Shown: one piece after another, positions 43,594 through 52,420 of the stretch
How positions within the stretch are numbered: position 1 is the first letter of the stretch
Layout: each line of letters starts with the position of its first letter
Assembly: GCF_037645805.1 (NCBI RefSeq)
Contig: NZ_JBBEXE010000006.1
Span: 186,001 to 250,000 of the forward strand
Origin: Leptobacterium_A meishanense
Lineage (GTDB): Bacteria > Bacteroidota > Bacteroidia > Flavobacteriales > Flavobacteriaceae
Length of the DNA: 64,000 nucleotides
Reading direction: 5' to 3'
Program-made: the position numbers and the translations under genes
Notes under the pieces: model-generated
The model's database searches: none
Told to the model about the DNA's origin: nothing
The model's input: the letters and a program-made list of their open reading frames with translations, nothing else

Positions 43594-44591
43594 TGATGAA
43601 GGAATTACTCAACAGGCTTATTAACCACGAAACCATTTCCAAAGAAGAGGCAAAAGCAGTTTTGGTAAACATTTCTAAGGGGGAATACAACACCAGTCAA
43701 ATTGCTGCTTTTTTAACGGTGTATATGATGCGAAGCATCACTATTGAAGAGCTGGAAGGTTTTCGGGACGCGCTCTTAGAGCTCTGTGTTGCTATTGATT
43801 TCAATGGTTATGAGACTATTGACTTGTGTGGGACCGGTGGTGATGGCAAAGACACTTTCAACATTTCTACCCTTGCTTCTTTTGTGGCTGCCGGGGTGGG
43901 TATCCCCGTTACCAAGCACGGCAACTATGGGGTGTCCTCCAAATGTGGTTCCAGTAATGTCATGGAATATTTGGGCATAAAGTTTTCCAATAAACCCGAT
44001 TTTTTGAAACAATCGTTGGATGAAGCAGGTATTTGTATTTTACACGCTCCTTTGTTCCATCCTGCCATGAAAAACGTAGCTCCCATCCGGAAGGAACTTG
44101 GGGTAAAGACTTTTTTTAATATGCTGGGCCCTATGGTAAACCCTGCCTTTCCGAAAAACCAGATTGTAGGGGTGTTCAATCTTGAACTGGCCCGGATGTA
44201 CGGGTATCTCTATCAAAATACCAATAAAAACTTTACCGTACTTCATGCCCTTGATGGGTATGATGAAATCTCCCTCACCGGAAATACCAAAACCATCTCC
44301 AACAGTTCCGAAGGCATCCTAAAACCTGAAGATTTTGGAGTAGATACACTTTCAGAGGTTGATATTATAGGGGGTAACACCATTGAAGAATCTGCAAACA
44401 TATTTATGACTGTACTGAATGGAAAGGGTACAGAAGCACAGAACAATGTGGTATGTGCCAACGCAGGGATTGCTATTGCAACCATAAAAGGAACAAGCCC
44501 AAAAAAAGGGTTTGAACTGGCAAAAGAATCATTGTTAAATGGCAACGGTCTAAAGGCTTTGAAAAAATTACAGGAACTGAGCAGAAACTAA
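43593..44591 (+). CDS. trpD: Anthranilate phosphoribosyltransferase
   Basis: This 332-residue enzyme joins anthranilate and PRPP. The PRPP loop DLCGTGGDGKDTFNIST (about 77-93), KHGNYGVSSKCGSSNVMEYLG and FFNMLGPMVNPA are present. Two ATGs lie in tandem at its start (43593 and 43596); the first overlaps the trpG stop by one base. Confidence 0.97.
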   Translation: MMKELLNRLINHETISKEEAKAVLVNISKGEYNTSQIAAFLTVYMMRSITIEELEGFRDALLELCVAIDFNGYETIDLCGTGGDGKDTFNISTLASFVAAGVGIPVTKHGNYGVSSKCGSSNVMEYLGIKFSNKPDFLKQSLDEAGICILHAPLFHPAMKNVAPIRKELGVKTFFNMLGPMVNPAFPKNQIVGVFNLELARMYGYLYQNTNKNFTVLHALDGYDEISLTGNTKTISNSSEGILKPEDFGVDTLSEVDIIGGNTIEESANIFMTVLNGKGTEAQNNVVCANAGIAIATIKGTSPKKGFELAKESLLNGNGLKALKKLQELSRN

Positions 44592-44713
44592 AATATGAAG
44601 TGTGATATAGTATTGATTAGTTAGAAATGAGTATTGAAAAAATGTAAAATTCAAAATTTGACATTAAAAATTTAAAATTAAACAACACATCAACGAATAA
44701 ACCATCAACTAAA

Positions 44714-45502
44714 ATGAACATCCTCGACAAGATACTAACCGATAAAAAAAAGGAGGTCGCGCTTAAAAAAAGTGTTGTTCCTGTTTCGCAATTAGAGGCA
44801 TCGGTATTGTTTGGGCAAGAAACCATTTCATTGGCCGAAAAACTAAAAAAAAGCACTACGGGTATTATTGCTGAACACAAACGCAGGTCGCCCTCAAAAG
44901 CAGTAATTAACCAAAATCACAATGTACAAGATGTTGTTTTGGGATATGAGAAAGCAGGGGTTTGTGGAATCTCAGTCTTAACAGACGGGAAATACTTTGG
45001 TGGTTCTTTGGATGATCTTATCATTGCCAGGGCTGCTTCAAAAACCGCTTTGTTGCGGAAAGAATTCATTATAGACAAATACCAACTGCTGGAGGCAAAA
45101 GCCCACGGTGCCGACGTTATCCTGCTTATTGCTGCAGTACTCACAAAAGAAGAAATAAAAAACCTGTCAACCTTTGCAAAAAGTTTGGGACTGGAGGTCT
45201 TATTGGAAGTACACAACAAAGAAGAACTAGACAAGTCCCTAATGCCGTCACTTGACATGTTGGGGGTCAATAACCGCAACCTGAAGACCTTTGAGATAAA
45301 CTTGGATATCAGTAAAACATTGGCGGAACACATCCCTGATGATTTTGTAAAAGTGTCTGAAAGTGGCATCAGCACTATAGAAGCTATCAAAACATTACAA
45401 ACATTTGGTTACCAAGGGTTTCTTATAGGCGAAAACTTTATGAGAACCGATAATCCCGGAAAAAGCGCGGAGGAATTTATAAAAATAATGGAGAATAAAT
45501 AA
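44714..45502 (+). CDS. trpC: Indole-3-glycerol phosphate synthase
   Basis: This 262-residue TIM barrel closes the carboxyphenylamino-deoxyribulose phosphate ring. It shows GIIAEHKRRSPSKAVI (substrate site), FIIDKYQLLEAKAHGADVILLIAAVL and LGVNNRNLKTFEINL. It stands alone, not fused to TrpF. A 122-base noncoding spacer separates it from trpD, much longer than the overlaps earlier in the operon. Confidence 0.97.
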   Translation: MNILDKILTDKKKEVALKKSVVPVSQLEASVLFGQETISLAEKLKKSTTGIIAEHKRRSPSKAVINQNHNVQDVVLGYEKAGVCGISVLTDGKYFGGSLDDLIIARAASKTALLRKEFIIDKYQLLEAKAHGADVILLIAAVLTKEEIKNLSTFAKSLGLEVLLEVHNKEELDKSLMPSLDMLGVNNRNLKTFEINLDISKTLAEHIPDDFVKVSESGISTIEAIKTLQTFGYQGFLIGENFMRTDNPGKSAEEFIKIMENK

Positions 45503-45540
45503 TTGAGTAGTTGGCAATATGTAAAAATTAACCAAAAACC

Positions 45541-45567
45541 GTCACCCTGAGCGCAGTCGAAGGGTAT
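45541..45567. repeat. REP-like element CCCTGAGCGCAGTCGAAGGG in the trpC-trpF spacer
   Basis: ACCCT...AGGGT arms surround GAGCGCAGTCGA, so it can form a short hairpin. Its core resembles elements scattered through Bacteroidota intergenic DNA, and the word GTC-ATTTCGA/TCGAAATGAC of the 146-bp array has a similar TCGA-centred style. Confidence 0.55.
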
Positions 45568-45580
45568 TAACTAAAAACAA

Positions 45581-46204
45581 ATGAAACTCAAAGTCTGTGG
45601 AATGAAATATGAAGAGAACATCAAGGAAGTGGCCATGCTGCAACCTGATTACATGGGCTTTATTTTCTGGGAAGGGTCCAAAAGATATCTAGATAACCCC
45701 ATTCCAAAAGACATTCCATCCACTATTAAAAAAACAGGGGTGTTTGTTGATGCTACCTTAGAGGAAATCATTGAAAAAGTAAAAACATATACCCTTCAGG
45801 CAGTACAATTACACGGAAAAGAATCTCCTGAATTATGTAAGCAGTTAAAAACTGAACAGCCCCAAGTAGAGATCATCAAAGTTTTTTCCATTGGAAATAA
45901 TTTCAGTTTTGAACAGCTTACACCTTACGAAACCATGTGTGATTTTTACCTGTTCGACACCAAAGGAAAGCTCCCCGGAGGAAATGGCGACACTTTTAAT
46001 TGGGCCGTATTAGAAAACTATCCTTCACAAAAACCTTTTTTTCTCAGCGGTGGCATTGGTCTGGAACAGTTAAACGATATCGCTTCTTTCTGTAAAAAGG
46101 AAGCCTCTAAATATTGCTATGCTATAGATGTAAACAGCATGTTTGAAATAAAACCCGGATTAAAAGATGTTGGAAAAATTAAAGATTTAAAATCAAAGAT
46201 TTGA
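45581..46204 (+). CDS. trpF: Phosphoribosylanthranilate isomerase
   Basis: This 207-residue TIM barrel does the Amadori step before TrpC. The start KLKVCGMKYEENI carries the catalytic Cys7, and YLFDTKGKLPGGNGDTFNW holds the catalytic Asp region and phosphate-binding site (FFLSGGIGLEQL follows). Spacers of 78 and 117 bases separate it from trpC and trpB. Confidence 0.97.
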   Translation: MKLKVCGMKYEENIKEVAMLQPDYMGFIFWEGSKRYLDNPIPKDIPSTIKKTGVFVDATLEEIIEKVKTYTLQAVQLHGKESPELCKQLKTEQPQVEIIKVFSIGNNFSFEQLTPYETMCDFYLFDTKGKLPGGNGDTFNWAVLENYPSQKPFFLSGGIGLEQLNDIASFCKKEASKYCYAIDVNSMFEIKPGLKDVGKIKDLKSKI

Positions 46205-46321
46205 TATTTAAAATTGATTGCTAAAAATAGACAAGAAGAAAATTTTAAACGAATAAACTGTAAACCGTTAACTTAAAACTTTTAGCTAAAAACCGACAAC
46301 TGTCAACTAAAAAAATAAAAA

Positions 46322-47506
46322 ATGAACACATACCACGTCAATGAAAAAGGGTACTACGGAGCATTTGGAGGCGCATACATCCCTGAAATGCTCTATCCCA
46401 ATGTGGAAGAACTACGCCAAAAATATCTTGAAATAACAGCAGAATCCTCTTTTCAAAAAGAATTCAGGCAATTATTAAAAGACTATGTCGGCCGCCCTAC
46501 TCCGCTTTATTTTGCAGAGAGGCTCTCCAAGAAATATAACACCAAAATATATTTAAAACGAGAAGACCTTTGCCACACCGGAGCGCATAAAGTCAATAAC
46601 ACTATTGGGCAAATACTGCTCGCAAAACGTTTGGGAAAAAACCGCATTATTGCCGAAACAGGTGCCGGACAGCATGGTGTGGCCACTGCAACTGTATGTG
46701 CGCTCATGGGCATACAATGCATTGTTTATATGGGTGAAGTGGATATAAAAAGGCAAGCTCCCAATGTAGCCCGTATGAAAATGTTGGGTGCCGAAGTGCG
46801 CGCTGCAACTTCCGGTAGTAAAACCTTAAAGGATGCTACCAATGAAGCCATCCGCGATTGGATCAACAACCCTGTTGACACCCACTACATCATAGGTTCT
46901 GTGGTAGGCCCACACCCCTACCCTGACATGGTAGCGCGGTTTCAATCGGTGATTTCAGAGGAGATACAAGCGCAACTATTGGAAAAAGAAGGAAGAAAAA
47001 ATCCGGATCATGTGATTGCCTGTGTGGGCGGAGGGAGTAATGCTGCCGGGGCTTACTATCATTTTCTCGATGTCCCTGAAGTGAACCTCATTGCCGTGGA
47101 AGCTGCCGGAAAAGGCATTCATTCGGGAGAAAGTGCTGCTACCTCAGCCTTGGGGAAAGAAGGCATTATCCACGGGAGCAAAACATTGCTCATGCAAACA
47201 CAGGATGGGCAGATTACAGAGCCTTATTCTATTTCTGCCGGATTGGACTATCCGGGTGTTGGCCCTTTACATGCTCATTTGTTCAAAAGCGGGCGGGCAG
47301 CGTTTATGTCCATTACAGATGATGAGGCGATGACCTCAGGACTTGAACTGTCCCAACTCGAAGGGATTATCCCTGCTATTGAAACCTCACATGCCCTTGC
47401 AGTTTTAAACCATAAAAAATTTGATACGGATGCGATTGTTGTCATCAACCTCTCCGGAAGGGGCGACAAAGATTTGAACACCTATATCGATTATTTTAAA
47501 CTTTAA
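46322..47506 (+). CDS. trpB: Tryptophan synthase beta subunit
   Basis: This 394-residue PLP enzyme condenses indole and serine. Lys90 in HTGAHKVNN is the PLP lysine; GGGSNA is the phosphate cup; RKNPDHVIACVGGG and GLDYPGVGPLHAH are typical of TrpB1. It pairs with TrpA encoded 36 bases downstream. Confidence 0.98.
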   Translation: MNTYHVNEKGYYGAFGGAYIPEMLYPNVEELRQKYLEITAESSFQKEFRQLLKDYVGRPTPLYFAERLSKKYNTKIYLKREDLCHTGAHKVNNTIGQILLAKRLGKNRIIAETGAGQHGVATATVCALMGIQCIVYMGEVDIKRQAPNVARMKMLGAEVRAATSGSKTLKDATNEAIRDWINNPVDTHYIIGSVVGPHPYPDMVARFQSVISEEIQAQLLEKEGRKNPDHVIACVGGGSNAAGAYYHFLDVPEVNLIAVEAAGKGIHSGESAATSALGKEGIIHGSKTLLMQTQDGQITEPYSISAGLDYPGVGPLHAHLFKSGRAAFMSITDDEAMTSGLELSQLEGIIPAIETSHALAVLNHKKFDTDAIVVINLSGRGDKDLNTYIDYFKL

Positions 47507-47542
47507 CCATACCCATCTCATCGCTCAATACTCAATGTTCAT

Positions 47543-48313
47543 ATGAACCGGATTAATCAAAAATTAAAAGAAGATAAAAAGCTATTGTCCATTTACTTTA
47601 CGGCAGGGTTTCCAAAGTTAGAAGACACAGTGCCCATCATTCAAAAACTCCAAGAGACCGGTGTTGATATGATTGAAATAGGATTGCCTTTTAGCGACCC
47701 GTTGGCGGATGGACCTACCATTCAGGAAAGCTCCACGGCTGCATTAAGAAATGGCATGACTACTGCTGTGCTTTTTGACCAGTTAAAAGACATCCGGAAA
47801 ACCGTACATATCCCGCTTATCATCATGGGCTATTTTAATCCCATCATGCAATACGGGGTAGCCGCTTTTTGCAAAAAATGCAAGGAGGTGGGTATTGACG
47901 GGCTGATTATCCCCGACCTTCCGGTGGATGTGTATCATCAAGAATTTCAACCGCTTTTTGAATCGTATGGATTGTTGAATATGTTTCTCATTACCCCTCA
48001 GACTTCTGAAGAGCGTATCCGTTATATCGATACCGTTTCTAAGGGGTTTATTTATATGGTGAGTTCGGCCAGCGTTACCGGTGCTAAAAACACCTTCGGA
48101 ACAGCACAATCCGATTATTTTAAAAGAATAGCAGCTATGAACCTCAACGCCCCGCAAATTGTTGGTTTTGGCATTAGCAACGCAGACACGTTTCAACAGG
48201 CAACAACAACTACCAAAGGGGCCATTATTGGTTCGGCGTTTATAAAACTGCTGACTGAAAAAGGGTTGAACGGCATGGGAGAGTTTGTTAAGACTATACG
48301 TCCAACAACCTAG
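47543..48313 (+). CDS. trpA: Tryptophan synthase alpha subunit
   Basis: This 256-residue TIM barrel releases indole from indole-3-glycerol phosphate. Catalytic Glu45 and Asp56 lie in MIEIGLPFSDPLADGPTIQ, and the C-terminal GFGISNADTFQ and IIGSAFIKLL bind phosphate. It is the last trp gene; no clear terminator follows before the convergent ParA gene. Confidence 0.97.
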   Translation: MNRINQKLKEDKKLLSIYFTAGFPKLEDTVPIIQKLQETGVDMIEIGLPFSDPLADGPTIQESSTAALRNGMTTAVLFDQLKDIRKTVHIPLIIMGYFNPIMQYGVAAFCKKCKEVGIDGLIIPDLPVDVYHQEFQPLFESYGLLNMFLITPQTSEERIRYIDTVSKGFIYMVSSASVTGAKNTFGTAQSDYFKRIAAMNLNAPQIVGFGISNADTFQQATTTTKGAIIGSAFIKLLTEKGLNGMGEFVKTIRPTT

Positions 48314-48408
48314 GGATTTTATACGGAACGTCTCCAGTAGCAAAGGATGCTAGTGGGAGGGCGGGGGGAGCTATAATTTCAGATACATTGTTAGCATTCG
48401 TTTTCATT

Positions 48409-49374
48409 CTACGTTCTATTGATTATTTCTTCAGCTAAACTTTCAAAGTCTGCTCTACAATCTCTTACTTTCCCCATATGTCCGGCATTTATTTCTGGTG
48501 GATTAAGATTAAAAATTGGTTTATTATTTGTTTGAGCTGCGGGTACGAGACTATGATAGTTCTTAACAGAAGGTAAATCATTGGTTACTCCGTCTATAAT
48601 CAAATTATTCGGAAGAACATTAATCATTTTAGTTTGAATTTCATTTGGAATTTGTTGTTCCCAATGTTCGAAAGCTTGTGTCGGTCTGCCTCTACTAATA
48701 TTAAATTGCTGGGAAATATATCCTATGAATTTTGGTTCACCGTTTTGAATGTTAAAAGTTAAATTGGCAGGCACTCGTTGTTTAGCCGTCTGCCAATCAG
48801 TATACCATTTACTAATACTTTTACCAACAGAACCTATTGCCATTAATGAAAATTGATCTGGAACAACTGGCACTACAAAATGATCACTCGATAATATTAA
48901 CGACCTATTTAAAGGTCCAACATTAGGTCCTAAATCGTAGATTATATAATCAACATTTAAAGATCTTCCTATTTGCTCTGACAATCTATGAATAGCACTA
49001 TGAGTCCTAAACCCACGTTCTAATCCTGTAAAGCATTCATTCCATGCGGTATTTAACTGAGATTCGTAATCTGTGATTTCAATATGTCCAGGAATTAGTG
49101 ATATATTGGTTGTCAGCGTAATTGGATCTCCAATTTGAATATCTCCAGCTCCGCTTAATAGTTGCCCCAAAGCATCTTTAAGTGAATATCCTCCATTTTG
49201 ATAAACATTTTGTAAATCAGCATCTGAAAGAGCTATTGAGGTTAAATTACATTGAGCATCGGCATCAATTAATAGAACTTTTTTACCCTTAGATTCAAGG
49301 GCATATGATAGATTATAAGTCAAAGTTGTTTTTCCAACTCCTCCTTTATGATTAAAAATACTTATTCTTTTCAT
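48409..49374 (-). CDS. Orphan ParA/MinD-type ATPase
   Basis: This 321-residue ATPase has a deviant Walker A box FNHKGGVGKTTLTYNLSYAL (Lys10 to Thr17), LLIDADAQCNLTS (A' motif) and YIIYDLGPNVGPLNRS (Walker B). The frame extends to 49449, but the ATG at 49374 (MKRISIFNHKGG) is the normal ParA start. There is no ParB gene, parS-like site or replication gene beside it, so it is not a standard partition locus. The C-terminal part (about 190-321) is not one I recognise. A repeat array begins about 170 bases upstream of its start. Possible roles are protein positioning or mobile-element maintenance; undetermined. Confidence 0.85.
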   Translation of the reverse strand: MKRISIFNHKGGVGKTTLTYNLSYALESKGKKVLLIDADAQCNLTSIALSDADLQNVYQNGGYSLKDALGQLLSGAGDIQIGDPITLTTNISLIPGHIEITDYESQLNTAWNECFTGLERGFRTHSAIHRLSEQIGRSLNVDYIIYDLGPNVGPLNRSLILSSDHFVVPVVPDQFSLMAIGSVGKSISKWYTDWQTAKQRVPANLTFNIQNGEPKFIGYISQQFNISRGRPTQAFEHWEQQIPNEIQTKMINVLPNNLIIDGVTNDLPSVKNYHSLVPAAQTNNKPIFNLNPPEINAGHMGKVRDCRADFESLAEEIINRT

Positions 49375-49542
49375 ATTACATTTTTTATTTTTTTTAATGA
49401 ATGTTAACGTAAGGATATATCTACTGGTATATATACCTGTATTGAACATATAGCCACAAATCTAAATTATTTTTAATAAAAATTACATAACCTTACAAAA
49501 AAAGTAGTTCATTACGGTAAAATTGTAATTTTATAAAAAAGC

Positions 49543-50230
49543 GTCATTTCGAATCCCTCGCGGGGAGCGGGGGTGAGAAATCTAACTAAACGATAACGAG
49601 ACTTTTGCTTTTTGAGATTTCTCCCCAATATGCATTGGGGTCGAAATGACTGCAATTAATTCTTTAACAACATACAGCTGTCTTTTCGAATTGAGCTTTG
49701 AGGTAACAAAGCGAACATGAGAAATCTAACCAAACGATAATGGGGTTTTTGCTTTTTTGAGATTTCTCCCCCAATATGCATTGGGGTCGAAATGACTGCG
49801 ATTAATTCTTTAACAGCATACAGCTGTCTTTTCGAATTGAGCTTTGAGGTAACAAAGCGAACATGAGAAATCTAACCAAACGATAATGGGGTTTTTGCTT
49901 TTTTGAGATTTCTCCCCCAATATGCATTGGGGTCGAAATGACTGCGATTAATTCTTTAACAGCATACAGCTGTCTTTTCGAATTGAGCTTTGAGGTAACA
50001 AAGCGAACATGAGAAATCTAACCAAACGATAATGGGGTTTTTGCTTTTTTGAGATTTCTCCCCCAATATGCATTGGGGTCGAAATGACTGCGATTAATTC
50101 TTTAACAGCATACAGCTGTCTTTTCGAATTGAGCTTTGAGGTAACAAAGCGAACATGAGAAATCTAATTAAAATATGACAGAACTTTTATGTTTTAAGAT
50201 TTCTCAGTCGCATAGCTCCTTCGAAATGAC
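49543..50230. repeat. 146-bp tandem repeat array with nested hairpins
   Basis: Three apparently identical 146-bp units (49681-49826, 49827-49972, 49973-50118) are flanked by a diverged copy on the left (from 49543) and a partial one on the right (to 50230). Each unit holds GCTTTG/CAAAGC, GAGAAATCT/AGATTTCTC around a T-rich loop, CCCCAAT/ATTGGGG and ACAGCTGT. The array as a whole begins GTCATTTCGA and ends TCGAAATGAC, its reverse complement. It has no ORF of note and fills the gap between the ParA and THX genes. Confidence 0.9.
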
Positions 50231-50301
50231 TCTTCAGATAGCCTTCATATAATATTGCCCGTCTTAAAGAATTCCTTATATTTAAGAAAACACACTAAAA
50301 T

Positions 50302-50436
50302 ATGGGAAAAGGAGACAAAAAAACCAGAAGAGGTAAGATTATTATGGGATCGTATGGAAAGTTACGGCCTCGTAGAAAAAAGTTTCGTATAACATCGAAA
50401 CATGTAAAAGGCGAAACGGTAAACCAGAATGGTTAA
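50302..50436 (+). CDS. 30S ribosomal protein THX
   Basis: A 44-residue ORF begins MGKGDKKTRRGKIIMGSYGKLRPRRKK, the pattern of the small basic protein THX (bS31) found on the 30S head of Thermus and Bacteroidota ribosomes. It is shorter than most annotation thresholds. Its last 4 bases overlap the end of the convergent uracil-DNA-glycosylase-like gene. Confidence 0.88.
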   Translation: MGKGDKKTRRGKIIMGSYGKLRPRRKKFRITSKHVKGETVNQNG

Positions 50437-51104
50437 CTTTTAAAGAAAGAGGTGTACTGCAGCACCCTAAAATCGATGGTATTAAATTCAGGGTTCTTGC
50501 TTTTTAGTTCTTTGTATAAAGGAAGGCTTCCTACTGCCCTGTTTGCCGAGCCGGAAGGTGCTGTTAACGAAACGGTTTTTATAACGCGTGATTGTTTGTT
50601 GTAAGCTAATTGAACTATATGTACCCTAGGGACTTCACCGGAGACCAAATGGAGTGACAGACCGTATTCTTTTAGGTGTTTCCTGAAAAAATATTCAGGG
50701 CCATTTTTACTGTTGCCCCCCATAAACAAAAGCGTGTCAATTTTTGGGAAGTTCTTCAGATACCCAATTAAATCCCGCAATTGAACCTGTTGCATACCAA
50801 GATCTGTTGCATCTACTTTTTCCCGTTCACAACCTTCCACAATATCACAAATGCCTATTTTTTGCTTTTTTAGAAATGTTTTTCGTTGTTGAATGGCTTT
50901 TTCAGTAGTCTCAAAAACTAAATCCAGTTTGAATATTTTATCTAAAATCGGCCATAGCTGCCCATCACGGCTCCCATAACAAAAATTCACATCACCGTCC
51001 TTTAATTCGCCTGTCGAAAAACGTGGTGGAGGAAGCGTCCCCACAATTAGTTTTGTAGCATCTTCAGGAATAAAAGGCGGGTATGGATGTTGGTGGGTGA
51101 ACAT
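50433..51104 (-). CDS. Uracil-DNA glycosylase superfamily protein
   Basis: This 223-residue protein has the superfamily motif 1 region in IVGTLPPPRFSTGELKDGDVNFCYGSRDGQLWPIL and KIGICDIVEGCEREKVDATD, consistent with Mug-like or family-related uracil/mismatch glycosylases. The second motif is probably LTAPSGSANRA near the C-terminus (SPS-like in classic members). Which base it removes is unknown. It stands alone between the THX and yaaA genes. Confidence 0.8.
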   Translation of the reverse strand: MFTHQHPYPPFIPEDATKLIVGTLPPPRFSTGELKDGDVNFCYGSRDGQLWPILDKIFKLDLVFETTEKAIQQRKTFLKKQKIGICDIVEGCEREKVDATDLGMQQVQLRDLIGYLKNFPKIDTLLFMGGNSKNGPEYFFRKHLKEYGLSLHLVSGEVPRVHIVQLAYNKQSRVIKTVSLTAPSGSANRAVGSLPLYKELKSKNPEFNTIDFRVLQYTSFFKS

Positions 51105-51281
51105 TTTGAGGTAACTTATCGTATTGAGCAGTTAGTATTGAGTATTGAGATGTTAGATTCATGGTGAAATAATTAAAAATTCGAAATTCAATATTTAAAA
51201 TTAATCACATACCCCCCCTTAAACTTTAAACTACTTAACAAATAAACTATAAACTTAGAACTGTAAACCGTAAACTATCAA

Positions 51282-52043
51282 CTACCTCACAAAAACCGGC
51301 ACATCGTCTTTCGTTGTATATTCTTCACTAAAACGATAATCTTCATAATCAAACCCTTTTATATCCTCCATCGTTTTAGCACCAGTGTCAATAATATAAC
51401 GGACCATAAGCCCCCGGGCTTTTTTTGCGAAGAAGCTGATCATCTTGAGCTTTCCATCTTTAAAATCTTTAAACTGAGGGGTAATGACCGGCACTTTTAA
51501 GTTTTTGGTGTCAATAGCACTAAAATATTCATTGCTTGCCAGGTTTAAAAACAATTCTCCTTCTTCCAGTTCATCATTCAGTGTTTGGGTAATTTTCTTT
51601 TTCCAAAATTCATATAAGTTTTTATTACGGCCAACGGTCAATTTCGTTCCCATCTCCAACCGATAGGGCTGTATCAAATCCAACGGTTTTATTATTCCGT
51701 ACAATCCGGACAGTATCCTTAGTTGTGCCTGTAATTTGTCTAATTTCTCTGTGGGTATTGAATAGGCGTCCAATCCAATATACACGTCGCCACTAAAGGC
51801 ATAAAGTGCCGGCCGGGCATTTTCTAGCGTAAAGGGCAATTCAAAATCCTGGTTACGTTGCCAATTGAGTTCTCCCAACTTCTCGGAAATACCCATCAAT
51901 TTGGAAAGTTGTTTGGGCGATTTCTTACGGAGTATTTTATTTAATTTTTCGGACTCTTCCTGAAAAGCCGGCTGGGAATACTGTTTTGTAGGCAATTTGC
52001 TTTCAAAATCTAGTGACTTTGCGGGTGAGATAACGATTTTCAT
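51282..52043 (-). CDS. yaaA: Peroxide stress protein YaaA (UPF0246)
   Basis: This 253-residue cytosolic protein begins MKIVISPAKSLDFESKLPT and contains ALYAFSGDVYIGLDAYSI, ILSGLYGIIKPLDLIQPYRLEMGTKL and FLNLASNEYFSAID, all family hallmarks. In E. coli YaaA lowers free iron under peroxide stress and its fold can bind DNA. It is monocistronic here, with repeat-rich spacers on both sides. Confidence 0.93.
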   Translation of the reverse strand: MKIVISPAKSLDFESKLPTKQYSQPAFQEESEKLNKILRKKSPKQLSKLMGISEKLGELNWQRNQDFELPFTLENARPALYAFSGDVYIGLDAYSIPTEKLDKLQAQLRILSGLYGIIKPLDLIQPYRLEMGTKLTVGRNKNLYEFWKKKITQTLNDELEEGELFLNLASNEYFSAIDTKNLKVPVITPQFKDFKDGKLKMISFFAKKARGLMVRYIIDTGAKTMEDIKGFDYEDYRFSEEYTTKDDVPVFVR

Positions 52044-52319
52044 TTTCTTAGTTTATAGTTTACAGTTCTAAGTTTACAGTTTCAGGTTTTTGTCTAATGG
52101 TTAATTTTAAACCTCAAATTTGTAACCCATAACCCATAATTATTAATTTTCCTTTTTCTGCCACGAATCTACACGAATAAATATTTACTATTTTATGTTT
52201 TTCCATTCTCTTTTCGCTATTCGCCCATTCATTTTACTAGTTTAAATTTGAAGGTTTTTTGGTTACATATCCAATTTTAAATATTGAATTTCAAATTTTT
52301 AATCATTAAGTATTCTTCT

Positions 52320-52410
52320 AACTACTCAATACTAAATACTAAATTCTAACTACTCAATACTAAATACTAAATTCTAACTACTCAATACTAAATTCTAACT
52401 ACTCAATTCT
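52320..52410. repeat. 28-bp low-complexity tandem repeat
   Basis: The word AACTACTCAATACT starts at 52320, 52348, 52376 and, shortened, 52397, giving periods of 28, 28 and 21 bases. The 377-base gap 52044-52420 between yaaA and the pseudouridine synthase gene holds otherwise only A/T-rich words such as GTTTACAG (52050-52083); no gene is visible. It resembles degenerate intergenic words found near 46255 and 51258. Confidence 0.8.
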
Positions 52411-52420
52411 ATATCCCCAA

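Noticed and set aside
48314..48408. Possible small gene between trpA and the ParA gene
   Set aside because: No ORF of coding character; a G-rich tract (about 48350-48368) is the only notable feature.
49543..50230. CRISPR array
   Set aside because: The 146-bp units are tandem and identical throughout, with no short repeat/variable spacer pattern and no cas genes nearby.
52320..52410. CRISPR-like or phase-variation repeat
   Set aside because: It is a short, low-complexity 28-base repeat outside any coding frame or promoter that I can see.
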